Assembly (NCBI RefSeq): GCF_024347435.1
Contig: NZ_AP025480.1
Coordinates: 3,100,001-3,164,000, forward strand
Direction: 5' to 3'
DNA length: 64,000 bases
Source: Vibrio cyclitrophicus
Lineage (GTDB): Bacteria > Pseudomonadota > Gammaproteobacteria > Enterobacterales > Vibrionaceae
The notes below the pieces were generated by a model that saw nothing but the letters and a program-made list of their open reading frames with translations, did not search any database and was not told the origin of the DNA. Position 1 is the first letter of the stretch, and each line of letters begins with the position of its first letter. Shown here piece after piece: positions 54,037 through 63,171 of the stretch. A program made the translations under genes and the position numbers.

Positions 54037-54402
54037 TTAATCACTCAGATGCATATTTTCGCTCGACAAGGCGTCCATAATGAGACCCATCTGTTTCAGC
54101 ATTTGGGTATCAGAATCTTCTAACCATTCATGATGTTTGGCCATCGCGTTCAGCTGTCTCTCAAGTGAAAACGATTTTCTCATCAGTTGCTCTAGCATCG
54201 GTCGGCTTTTTAATGTGATGGATGCAGAGTACGCCGTCCTTGCAAGGTGACATATATTTTGAAGATATAACTGAAGCTCAAGGATCGAGTTTTGTTCACT
54301 TAGTGATTGGGAATGTTCTTTCTTTTCATCTAACAGCCGATAAAGACTGGCCATTGGGTGAGAGAGCTTAATTGGCAGTTCAGGAAAGTCGGTCTTATTC
54401 AT
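54037..54402 (-). CDS. Helical hypothetical protein of caspase-like module
   Basis: A 121-residue, all-helical protein (PMASLYRLLDEKKEHSQ, SEQNSILELQLYLQNICHLA, KSFSLERQLNAMAKHHEWL), probably a four-helix bundle or coiled-coil dimer. The ATG at 54402 is chosen over an in-frame TTG 18 bases upstream; neither has a strong binding site. It lies between the peptidase gene and the 254-residue gene on the same strand. Confidence 0.55.
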   Translation of the reverse strand: MNKTDFPELPIKLSHPMASLYRLLDEKKEHSQSLSEQNSILELQLYLQNICHLARTAYSASITLKSRPMLEQLMRKSFSLERQLNAMAKHHEWLEDSDTQMLKQMGLIMDALSSENMHLSD

Positions 54403-54519
54403 ATTGAGTCTGTCGTCCAAGCTTTTAAAATAAGCAGAGAAAATAAAAGTAAATTGAGAGTACGATTACGGATGTGCACCGTCGTATCAGGCCCACAGCG
54501 CACCACTTACTGACGATAA

Positions 54520-55080
54520 TTAACCGACAGCGTAAGTGGTCGCTCGATAAGTAGAAGCAATAAAACGGAATGTTCCCTTACCAACAATATGATTTAACAC
54601 TCTCACATCCTGACTGGAGCTCGTCGAGCATGATAAAGCTCGATGGTACAAAGCACTAAAGGCCACCAAGCCTTCTCCCCAAGTAATTTCCCTTGTAGGG
54701 GCTATCACGGCATTACAAAATGACTTATGGTATTCGAATATTTCTTCAACACCTTTTGCAACATCGCAACTCGAAAAGCATAGACAGGTATCTTTCAAGT
54801 GTGGCCACGCTATCTCATCAAACTCTTGCCACGTAATGAAACCGTCCGTTAACGCAATACCCTCTTCAGAGCCATGCCCGCTAAAATGCACATACTTGAT
54901 GTGTTTATTTGCTGCATATTTAATGGCTTTTTCAAAGTAAGCTTTATTGACCACTTCAAAATGCTTTGCTGATACCCCTTGTAACTTCAAAACCTCTTTA
55001 AGAGTCGCGCCTTCATATCTATCGTCAAAAATATCTTTTGCACTTCTTGACTCAATAATTAATATTTCATGTTTAGCCAC
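54520..55080 (-). CDS. Caspase/CHAT-like cysteine peptidase
   Basis: A 186-residue single-domain protein. YVHFSGHGSEEG holds the catalytic histidine (H69) and CLCFSSCDVA the catalytic cysteine (C105), the His-Cys dyad of clan CD peptidases such as CHAT and metacaspases. A central beta sheet is suggested by EILIIES, KYVHFSG and TCLCFSS. Prokaryotic caspase-like enzymes often drive abortive responses in conflict systems by cutting a partner. The start is GTG with AGGT upstream. It is preceded by a frameshifted small gene and followed by two unknown genes on the same strand. Confidence 0.8.
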   Translation of the reverse strand: MAKHEILIIESRSAKDIFDDRYEGATLKEVLKLQGVSAKHFEVVNKAYFEKAIKYAANKHIKYVHFSGHGSEEGIALTDGFITWQEFDEIAWPHLKDTCLCFSSCDVAKGVEEIFEYHKSFCNAVIAPTREITWGEGLVAFSALYHRALSCSTSSSQDVRVLNHIVGKGTFRFIASTYRATTYAVG

Positions 55081-55139
55081 AATCCATCGACCTAAATCAT
55101 TATGTTTAACATTAACAGTATCTTAGGTCATTTTTATAG

Positions 55140-55399
55140 TCATGTCTTTGACATAATAAACAAGACACATACAAAGAACTTACTTTCTTCCTCGGCTCGC
55201 ACTAAATCAAACCCACCTCCAGTTCCGATCTTACATTCATTTTCGAGAGATGTGCCCACACCCGCTCGCTTTGCCACGATGAGACCTATCTCATTCGATA
55301 GGCACAGAGTTCTAGATTTCAAGTCAGCCGTGATTTTAATTCCTATGACAGGATATCTAGAAATTCATTCGTATTTAGCGTTGGTTCTTTACCTAGCAT
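55140..55399 (-). pseudogene. Frameshifted small gene upstream of caspase-like gene
   Basis: An ATG at 55399 has an excellent AGAGGAG at correct spacing, but the zero frame (MLGKEPTLNTNEFL) stops after 18 codons. A second frame, reached by a one-base shift, continues with VIGIKITADLKSRT, then EIGLIVAKRAGVGTS and GGFDLV, to a stop 60 bases before the caspase-like start. Joined, they give about 86 residues of globular alpha/beta character. Either a one-base deletion inactivated a real gene or the shift is programmed; no classic slippery heptamer was seen. I recognise no family with confidence. Confidence 0.6.
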
Positions 55400-55573
55400 A
55401 ACGACTCCTCTCTAGCGCTCCCTGAGTTCCTTGTCCTATAAAACGTGGAATAACCTGCAAAAACTGAGGCTTATATTGTCGGTGAATACATCCATGGGTA
55501 ATATGTTACTGGGTGAATAGGTATATTGAGATAACCTTTCTTTTAACACTCAATCAAATTAGATAAAGGAATT

Positions 55574-58500
55574 ATGTTGAATAACAATAAAAACAAGGCA
55601 AACCTCGTCAGGGTGGCATGTTCGTTAGTTTTACTTACGGGTTGTAACGGTGAGGGTTCAGATTCGGGTTCGGACTCGAGTCCACAGGGCTTTACACCCA
55701 ACGCATTGATTACTGGTTTCACAAAAATTTCGGTAGCAAACACGTACCCATCAGCAGAGCCACAGAGCATTGGCTTATTGGCTTCAGACGGCTCCGTTGG
55801 TATCAATCCGGTATGGCGGGTATTGAAATCACCTGATGGGGCTAAATACACGATCACCTCAAACAAAACAGAGGCAACCGGCTTTATAACCGATACTGCA
55901 GGTGAATACCTGATCGAACTATCAGTTAGTAATGAACAAGGGCAAACGAGCACGAGTACACACCTAATCGAGGTTGTTGAAGACAGCGATGGTGACGGCA
56001 TTTTGGACTTAGCAGATACTGACCCGGATGGAGATGGCTACACAGGCAGTGACGACCTTTTTCCGAACGATAAAGCTTCACATGCCGACAGTGATGGCGA
56101 CGGTATTAGTAACTACCATCAATCGGATGAAGACGCTGATGGAGTTTTAGACCTTCATGATCAGTACCCCTTTGACTCGACCAAGAGCCAATTCCCTTCT
56201 TATGTTGAAACTGAAACGTCCAATGAAAACAATGGTATTGCTGTCGCTGAGACCGTCACGGAGTTTCCAGTTACGATCAAAGGCCAGCTAAACTCAGCAT
56301 CAAACTATGATCAGGATTACTATGAGTTAACTCTACCAGCAGGCGCTTTATCTTTTAGCTTCACCGTTAGTAATAGTGAGTTCTCTGGTAGCCTGTTACT
56401 CCTTGACAGCGACGGAAATCCTATTTCCTACACCACCCGCAGTGTCACTGATACTCAAAAGTTCTTGAACGCCGTTATCTCTGAAAGCGGTAATTACTAC
56501 CTGGCTATCACACAACCTCAAACAGACTCTGATATTAATTATGTTCTGACGGGCTTTTTAGACTCTGATCATGATGGGGTTTCAGATGAAATTGAGATCG
56601 CAATCGACAGCAACCCGAGTACTCAAGACTCTGATTCTGATCTTGTTAGTGACTATCTAGAAATCTATGGTCACAGTTTATCTAACGTTGATATAGATGG
56701 TGACTTAATTCCAAGTTGGTGGGACACAGAATCAGATGGGGATCTGATCTCTGACACGAGAGAGATGCAAAACACAGTTCCTGATGTTGACGGTGATGGT
56801 AACATTAACAGCCTTGATCTAGATTCTGATGGCAACGGTATAGAAGATATTGTTGAGCATGGTTTTGACTTCCGCTCTCCTGACAACTCTGACTCAGACA
56901 GCGAACCTGATTACCTCGACCTCGATAATGATAATGACAACTTATTAGACACCGTTGATGCAGCACCAAACATTGCCATTGACCCCTTAGAGGCAGAAGA
57001 TCCCGTCTCGGTTAAATCAATTCATGTAAATGAAGTGCCAGTCTTTGAGTGTCGTGTTGGCCAAGAGCTCACCCTCTCGGTATCTGATCCTAGCGCTTTG
57101 AGTCAAGAGGCAAAAGTTATCGTTAAACAGTCCGGTGACACTGTACAAAAAGTCATCCCTCACACACTAACAGACAATAAATACGTATTTAATTGTGAAG
57201 ACGGTCCCATTGGTTCTTCTGTAAACTTGTTCGTAAGCGATGGGGCTGTTGCGACAACTGAATATGCCATGACCTTCATTCCTGAAGATGCGCTGTACGT
57301 TTCATCAGTTACATTACCTTCTTATGGTTCTCGCATCACTCTAAATGGTTACAATCTAAATCAGAACTTCACATTAAAATGGGATGGTGGATACCTTGAC
57401 GTAGATAACGCATACAGTTACAACAACACCTCCGTGTCATTTTATCTACCAGATACCTTCGAAAAGGGTTATGCATACTTAGAACATATCGGAAGTAAAA
57501 CCGAACCTTTCTATATTGGGTACGAAGCTGAAAATACTGCCTATGTTCAGGTTGAACAAGCCACGGGGTTAGACCGAAGCAAACTTTATTTGGATTCAGC
57601 TGACGATGACGAAACCCTAATTTCAACAGGCACCACAAGTATTGCCGTATCTGATGTAGTCGGTGATCTTGTCACCTTACTACACGTTGATGACACGGAG
57701 ACACCAATTCCTGTTGGCTATTTACCGACAATCCCTAACGTAGACGATTATACGCTGAATAGTAAAACGACAGCACTTGGTTTGTTGTGGTTCACGATGG
57801 ATCTTGATTGGACAAAAGAAGCCAACGCTTCAATAACTCTTACAAACTTACTCACCCTGCCAGAAATTGAGGCGCTTGGAACTCATACCTACCAGGCTAT
57901 AAGTTCTGATATTAACTACTTAACCACCTTAGACCTATACGAAACTAAGGTTTATACCGATGCGATTGCGGCAATCAACAACTACTTTCAATCAAAAAGT
58001 GTACAGTCTTACTCTTCAACATCAGTCACGGTTGTGCCAGATGGCGAATTGGATGGTATGAGTGTTTCTTTTTCAGGTGGCGATCTAATTGTAGCCAATG
58101 ACACTAAGCTATTTACTGCATTCGAATACTATGATTCCAACGAAAAAATAGTGCCGGGATGTACATACGGAGATAACTTCTTTAGCCAAAACTTCGTCGG
58201 TCCACAAAGTAGCTTCTGGTATGTGTCAGGAAAAGGGAAGTGTTACGACCTTGAAAACTATCAATCCGGTAAGGTTCGAATTCTGACCCCTGGTAGCGAT
58301 GTAGAGTATGATTCGAAGATCGGTGTGAGTCAGTTAAGTCCAAAGCTCGACAAGATTCATGCGATTCTGTTTTATCGTTCACTACTCGAATCGATGGCAT
58401 TACCGATAGTAAACTGGGGGCTCGATCAAGCGGAACTTCCCAAACTAAAAGGCCAAGAACTGACAACCATCTTAAGTGAAGTCCAATGGTTCGCTACAGA

Positions 58501-59758
58501 AGTCGCGTCATTTACAACTGGTGGTGGTAGTAAAGATGCCACGGTAGATAGTTTCATCGCCAAGTTGAAGGGTGACATTACTAGTAATGGCCCATTTACT
58601 AAAGCCGTCGCTCAGTATATTGCTAAGAAGTACGGGATTGATGCCGCTGCCAAGGCGCTGTCTCGCTCCGCTTTCAAAGCCGTTCCAATTATTGGTAATG
58701 CGTATGCGATATATAAAACAGGGGTTGGTACCGCGACCATGTTTGGGGAGATAGGAAATTACGCTTACGATCTTCATAACAATGATCTTCTCATTGATTT
58801 CAATGTCCTAGCTCCAATTTCAGTAGAGAGCGCGACCCCTTCCTCATTAACTCAACCTGACGCACCAGTAAGGATTATCATTAACGGTATGGGGTTAGGT
58901 TCTTATGATCCGGGTATATTCAGCAGTGAGATGAAGCCAACAATCATTCTAGAGGATGCAACCACGAATAAACAATTAACGTTATCGCCGTATCATATTG
59001 AAAGTGACGGCACGGAACTTTGGGTTATGGTTGATAATAACTTTTTAGTCGAAGGGCATGCCTACAACATTGAAGTGCAGGCCGCTGATACCGCTGCGGG
59101 TAGTAGCCGATTAGAGAGCGCGATTGAAATTGTTGATGACCAAGTACAACTTGATTATCTTGAACGTGTTGCAGGCAGCCTTTCCAATGAATACATCATT
59201 CATGGTACGGGGTTCAGCCATGTCCAGTTAGAAAACGAAGTCCTATTGGATAACGAAACGAAACTGGCGATATCAAGTTCTTCTGAAAACCGCTTGATGG
59301 TGCGACTACCTGTCACCTTAGCTTCAGGTGTTCATACAATAAAAGCGAAGTTAAAAGAGGACCCAGAGTGGTCTAATGAGCTTCAAGTGACCATCGCTCA
59401 GAATAATATTCAGATTACGGTGTGTGACAACGGTTCGGCAAAGGATGATAACTTTGCTCTAGACGTTAACAACCAACGAGTTGGGCAGACGCAGACTACG
59501 AAATCGAAATATTGTTTTACATTCCCAATCACGCTAAGTGTAGGTCAACACACTGCCTCTTTATCGGGGCTAGATGCTCCTGATGGAGTAGGGACCTATT
59601 CAATAACGTTTAACGGAGCCAGCTCGGTTTCAGGTGATTCATTATCAGGTTCAGACCTAGAGCCTAATACGCCACCGAAGGAGTACGGATTTACCGTAAC
59701 GAGTACACAGCAAAACAGCGTAGCAGTCATGAGCGCTAAGACTGTAACAGAAAACTAA
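55574..59758 (+). CDS. Large surface lipoprotein with TSP3, PPC-like and IPT/TIG regions
   Basis: A 1394-residue lipoprotein: signal peptide with lipobox LLTGC, Ser/Asp-rich tether, an N-terminal Ig/PKD-like domain (about 45-135), TSP3 calcium repeats (DSDGDGILD, DPDGDGYTG, about 137-210), a PPC-like beta domain (about 215-325, DQDYYELTLPAG), a second TSP3 set (about 330-465), IPT/TIG-like domains (about 575-650 and 1080-1200) and a central alpha-rich region with a hydrophobic stretch (AFKAVPIIGNAYAIYKTGVG, about 1030-1060). Paired cysteines suggest disulfides. AAAGGA precedes the ATG. Likely an adhesin or scaffold on the outer membrane; no catalytic motif was found. Confidence 0.85.
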   Translation: MLNNNKNKANLVRVACSLVLLTGCNGEGSDSGSDSSPQGFTPNALITGFTKISVANTYPSAEPQSIGLLASDGSVGINPVWRVLKSPDGAKYTITSNKTEATGFITDTAGEYLIELSVSNEQGQTSTSTHLIEVVEDSDGDGILDLADTDPDGDGYTGSDDLFPNDKASHADSDGDGISNYHQSDEDADGVLDLHDQYPFDSTKSQFPSYVETETSNENNGIAVAETVTEFPVTIKGQLNSASNYDQDYYELTLPAGALSFSFTVSNSEFSGSLLLLDSDGNPISYTTRSVTDTQKFLNAVISESGNYYLAITQPQTDSDINYVLTGFLDSDHDGVSDEIEIAIDSNPSTQDSDSDLVSDYLEIYGHSLSNVDIDGDLIPSWWDTESDGDLISDTREMQNTVPDVDGDGNINSLDLDSDGNGIEDIVEHGFDFRSPDNSDSDSEPDYLDLDNDNDNLLDTVDAAPNIAIDPLEAEDPVSVKSIHVNEVPVFECRVGQELTLSVSDPSALSQEAKVIVKQSGDTVQKVIPHTLTDNKYVFNCEDGPIGSSVNLFVSDGAVATTEYAMTFIPEDALYVSSVTLPSYGSRITLNGYNLNQNFTLKWDGGYLDVDNAYSYNNTSVSFYLPDTFEKGYAYLEHIGSKTEPFYIGYEAENTAYVQVEQATGLDRSKLYLDSADDDETLISTGTTSIAVSDVVGDLVTLLHVDDTETPIPVGYLPTIPNVDDYTLNSKTTALGLLWFTMDLDWTKEANASITLTNLLTLPEIEALGTHTYQAISSDINYLTTLDLYETKVYTDAIAAINNYFQSKSVQSYSSTSVTVVPDGELDGMSVSFSGGDLIVANDTKLFTAFEYYDSNEKIVPGCTYGDNFFSQNFVGPQSSFWYVSGKGKCYDLENYQSGKVRILTPGSDVEYDSKIGVSQLSPKLDKIHAILFYRSLLESMALPIVNWGLDQAELPKLKGQELTTILSEVQWFATEVASFTTGGGSKDATVDSFIAKLKGDITSNGPFTKAVAQYIAKKYGIDAAAKALSRSAFKAVPIIGNAYAIYKTGVGTATMFGEIGNYAYDLHNNDLLIDFNVLAPISVESATPSSLTQPDAPVRIIINGMGLGSYDPGIFSSEMKPTIILEDATTNKQLTLSPYHIESDGTELWVMVDNNFLVEGHAYNIEVQAADTAAGSSRLESAIEIVDDQVQLDYLERVAGSLSNEYIIHGTGFSHVQLENEVLLDNETKLAISSSSENRLMVRLPVTLASGVHTIKAKLKEDPEWSNELQVTIAQNNIQITVCDNGSAKDDNFALDVNNQRVGQTQTTKSKYCFTFPITLSVGQHTASLSGLDAPDGVGTYSITFNGASSVSGDSLSGSDLEPNTPPKEYGFTVTSTQQNSVAVMSAKTVTEN

Positions 59759-59766
59759 AAACTCAG

Positions 59767-59788
59767 GGCCCCATTTCCGGATGGGGCC
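59767..59788 (+). terminator. Hairpin after the large lipoprotein gene
   Basis: GGCCCCAT pairs with ATGGGGCC around a short loop ten bases after the stop. The following bases are AT-rich but lack a proper T-run. Confidence 0.5.
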
Positions 59789-59818
59789 ATCATTAATACC
59801 TTAGGAATACAGTCTGAA

Positions 59819-60256
59819 ATGAGCGTGATAAGTAAAATTCAAGACGTTATTAGCTTTCTATTTTTTGGCAAATTTATAGATGAGAACAAGCTTAATGCCT
59901 TCGAAAAAACAGGGAATAGGTTAATCCATATTTTGGCCTTTTCTTGGGCTATATTCATACACGAAATATACGAGCCTAAGGTGCTCGTTACCGGCATGAG
60001 CGGGCGAAATACGGGAAATGACCTAATGACGGTGATTACTTGCTTATTCCTTACTGTCACTTTGGTGATGATTAGCGATGTCCGAAGTAAAGATAGAAAA
60101 ATGAATAACAACGGAACACTGAAGTACTATGTCAGATCCGTTGCTCTTATCATTTGTTACAGCACTCTTTTTTACTGGCTTTTCTTTACATATAACTTAA
60201 TAAATTACGGAGTTGTACATTTCAGTCCTTTCGATGTTATCCGGATACACCCTTGA
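59819..60256 (+). CDS. Small integral membrane protein
   Basis: A 145-residue protein with three predicted membrane helices (about 34-52 IHILAFSWAIFIHEIY, 70-88 LMTVITCLFLTVTLVMI, and 112-135 SVALIICYSTLFYWLFF). No family is recognised. It lies 60 bases after the large lipoprotein gene on the same strand and could be part of that unit, though the hairpin between them may end transcription. The binding site is weak. Confidence 0.6.
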   Translation: MSVISKIQDVISFLFFGKFIDENKLNAFEKTGNRLIHILAFSWAIFIHEIYEPKVLVTGMSGRNTGNDLMTVITCLFLTVTLVMISDVRSKDRKMNNNGTLKYYVRSVALIICYSTLFYWLFFTYNLINYGVVHFSPFDVIRIHP

Positions 60257-60379
60257 TGCCCTTCTAAATCCAACGGGAAGTGCGAGATTAGTGACATTTC
60301 AGACTTAAAAACGAACAGGCTTAGTTAAAGACAGAGATTGATCAAAGCCTCACTGGTTAATCGTATAGCCCAGACCACT

Positions 60380-60908
60380 CGTTTTGATCTCTTAGGATTG
60401 GGCGAGGAGCGCTTGTGACTCGTTTTTAAAATGATCGCGATACTCTCTTAACCCTTTCTGGCGTGCTTTATTGCCCCCACCAAAACGTTTCCATATCAAA
60501 CTTTTGAGATCGTTACCCTGCTGGAGTTCTTGGTATCCCCTGTTTAATTGCCCAATTTTTTTGGTCAGCATCATCGTTAAGCGTTCGAGCATATCTCATC
60601 CATCACTATCTCATGATCAGGAAGGTGCTGCTGAGCCAACATAAACAAGGCGACTACACCTTTGTCTTTCTTCACTTGTGACAGTTGCTGCATGAGCGCG
60701 CTTTTCTCAGAATTCTTCTCTTCGTCCGTTTCTTTATCTGGATGTAACTGTTTGGCCAACTGGCGATACAACCTGGTTATCTGCTTATCACTGTAAAACG
60801 CATCGCTCGCTTGATGATGTAACGGATCGAAGTGATTGTCGTCATCGGCTTGGGAGAAAAAGTTTTGTCTCCCCTGTCGATGTCGTCCTCTGCTGCGTGT
60901 TCTTCATG
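60380..60908 (-). pseudogene. Decayed partial copy of the J-domain protein gene
   Basis: Clearly homologous to 63270-63800 across the J-domain (LYRQLAKQLHPDKETDEE) and the following helical part. It is disrupted by at least two one-base deletions (near 60596 and 60865), and both ends of the gene are missing. Two short open frames remain. It is a non-functional duplicate separated from the intact gene by the PAS-GGDEF-EAL gene. Confidence 0.85.
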
Positions 60909-61114
60909 CAAGCCCATCTTTACCCAAGCAATGTGGTTTCAACTCAGAGCCTCATCACAACTTACAGACCTCCCTCTGACTATCCTCCCCCATCTCCATT
61001 GGAATATTATATAATTATATGAGCACCAAATTTCATAACACCACTTAATATTTGACGGTTCAGCTTGTCGAGGACAGCACGAGATCTCCATTCTAAAAAT
61101 AAGGTTAGTGATAC

Positions 61115-62824
61115 ATGAAACCTACTAAGCCAAATCATAACTCTGATGAACACCATTTTATTCAGTTGCTGGATACGTTGCCTAAAGTATCCGTTCAAGG
61201 TTATGACGTTCACCGACGTGTGATCTACTGGAATAAGGCCAGTACGGTAATCTATGGGTATGACCGGAGTGAAGCCCTTGGCCATCGACTTGAAGACCTC
61301 ATCATCCCAGATGAAATGCGAGATGAAGTCATACAGCACCATCAAACCTGGATAAAACAAGGGATACCTATTCCATCATCTGAGCTCATGCTTCGTCACA
61401 AAGCGGGGCACCTCGTACCCGTATTTTCTGCGCACGTAATGTTAAAGCAACATACCAACTCTCCGGAAATGTTTTGTGTAGATATTGATTTATCCGAACA
61501 ATATGCTGCTCGCAAGGAATTAAAAGTTCTTGCCGTTACCGATCCGCTGACCTCCCTCCCAAACCGACGAGGTTTAGAGAGAGAGTTGGACATTAGGATC
61601 GCTCAAGCTCATTCCTTAAACCAATCCTTTGCCGTGTTGTTTATCGACTTGGATAATTTTAAAGATATCAATGATACCTTTGGTCATGTTTGGGGGGATC
61701 GCTTATTGCTTTCCGTAGCCAAGAGACTCAAAACAACCATCAGAAAAGAGGACTTTCTGGCACGTTTTGCCGGAGACGAATTTATCTTGTTCATTCACAG
61801 CATCGAATGTACGGACGACGTCCACATCTTTGCAAATAAAGCAGTTCGAGCGTTTAGTCGAAGCTTTGCCCTCTACGATGAGCATGTATTTCTCACAGCT
61901 AGCGTTGGCATCAGTGTCTATCCGCGCGACGGCGGCAACAAAGAGACTCTGCTTAAACATGCCGATATCGCGATGTATCAAGCGAAGAAAGCGGGACGCA
62001 ACCGTTACGAGTTCTATACCTCGTCCCTCAGCCAAGCGTTGCAACAACAATGGACCCTTTCATCACAACTCCGCGACTCTTTACTTAGTGATGAGTTTAA
62101 GCTGGTTTACCAACCCCAGTTCGACTTTCAAACTGGACAGTTGATCTCTTGCGAAGCTCTCCTCAGATGGGCGCCCTCAGAATCTAATAGAGCGGTGTCA
62201 CCCGACATTTTCATCCCGATTGCGGAGCGTTCCGACCTGATCCTTCTCATTGGAGAATGGGTACTCAAACACGCATGCATTCAAGCTAAAAAATGGAAAA
62301 AAGCAGGCGTAAACATCCGGATTGACATCAATGTGTCTGGCAAACAGTTAGAGCATATCCACTTTTTAAATCAACTAGAGGCTTACAGAGATAAATATGG
62401 TTTGGCTGCATCTGATCTGGGTATTGAATTGACGGAACACACTTTGATTGAATCACCAGACTGGTTAATCGAGACACTGAATACCCAAAAGGAACAGGGT
62501 ATGAACATCGCTCTTGATGACTTCGGCACTGGCTATTCTTCGTTAAGTTATTTAAAGAACTTCCCAATCACCCACTTAAAAATCGACCGCTCCTTCATCA
62601 CCCTTGCTCCTGAACACGATCTAGATGCCGCCCTGGTTCAAGCAATGGTCAATATTGGTCATCAATTGAATCTGACGATTGTCGCCGAAGGCGTCGAAAC
62701 CCCGTCGCAAAGCCAATTTTGTCAAGCTCTGAACATTGATGTGGTACAAGGTTACTTATACGCTAAACCTATGCCTGCAGAGCAAATCCTAGCTTACACT
62801 ACCCAGGCAATACGGCTTCGATAG
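61115..62824 (+). CDS. PAS-GGDEF-EAL bifunctional c-di-GMP protein
   Basis: A 569-residue cytoplasmic protein. A PAS domain (about 15-135, ending VDIDLSEQ) is followed by GGDEF (about 145-300) and EAL (about 315-565). The cyclase motif is AGDEF, a functional variant in several enzymes, and an RxxD inhibitory site (RKED) sits five residues before it. The phosphodiesterase residues are all present: CEALLRW, INVSGKQL, ELTEHTL, LDDFGTGYSS, KIDRSF and AEGVE. It may make or break c-di-GMP depending on the PAS signal. It sits between the J-domain pseudogene and the intact J-domain gene. Confidence 0.92.
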   Translation: MKPTKPNHNSDEHHFIQLLDTLPKVSVQGYDVHRRVIYWNKASTVIYGYDRSEALGHRLEDLIIPDEMRDEVIQHHQTWIKQGIPIPSSELMLRHKAGHLVPVFSAHVMLKQHTNSPEMFCVDIDLSEQYAARKELKVLAVTDPLTSLPNRRGLERELDIRIAQAHSLNQSFAVLFIDLDNFKDINDTFGHVWGDRLLLSVAKRLKTTIRKEDFLARFAGDEFILFIHSIECTDDVHIFANKAVRAFSRSFALYDEHVFLTASVGISVYPRDGGNKETLLKHADIAMYQAKKAGRNRYEFYTSSLSQALQQQWTLSSQLRDSLLSDEFKLVYQPQFDFQTGQLISCEALLRWAPSESNRAVSPDIFIPIAERSDLILLIGEWVLKHACIQAKKWKKAGVNIRIDINVSGKQLEHIHFLNQLEAYRDKYGLAASDLGIELTEHTLIESPDWLIETLNTQKEQGMNIALDDFGTGYSSLSYLKNFPITHLKIDRSFITLAPEHDLDAALVQAMVNIGHQLNLTIVAEGVETPSQSQFCQALNIDVVQGYLYAKPMPAEQILAYTTQAIRLR

Positions 62825-63171
62825 CGGTTAATTTTTTTGTTAACCTGCATCAAAGTGTAACTATTCACCCGCGAGTTCTTGACGTCGATTTATGCTAAGC
62901 ATACTGGCACCTGTTAATCCTCTTTAAACATATGGTGCTCGACGATTTTACGCTGCCACTTATAAACTGAGATTTGCTGAAGCTTGGCGGTTTCTATCAG
63001 TGAAAACATGCGCTCACGGAACAGATCTCGTCGATATGAGTGAGTCACGTAACAGCACTTTTTCAAATATATAATTACGCAGGACTCACTCTCCTCGATT
63101 GCAATGACATACCATAATAGGTGAGCCCAACATTTCTAACACTGTCATTTACTCATCCATTTCAAACACAA
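62825..63171. other. Intergenic region with short minus-strand gene fragment
   Basis: About 350 bases. On the minus strand an open frame (63135-62914) ends with RERMFSLIETAKLQQISVYKW and a TAA. The sequence reads like the end of a real protein, perhaps a transposase or replication protein, but there is no start or binding site. Probably a remnant. Confidence 0.4.
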
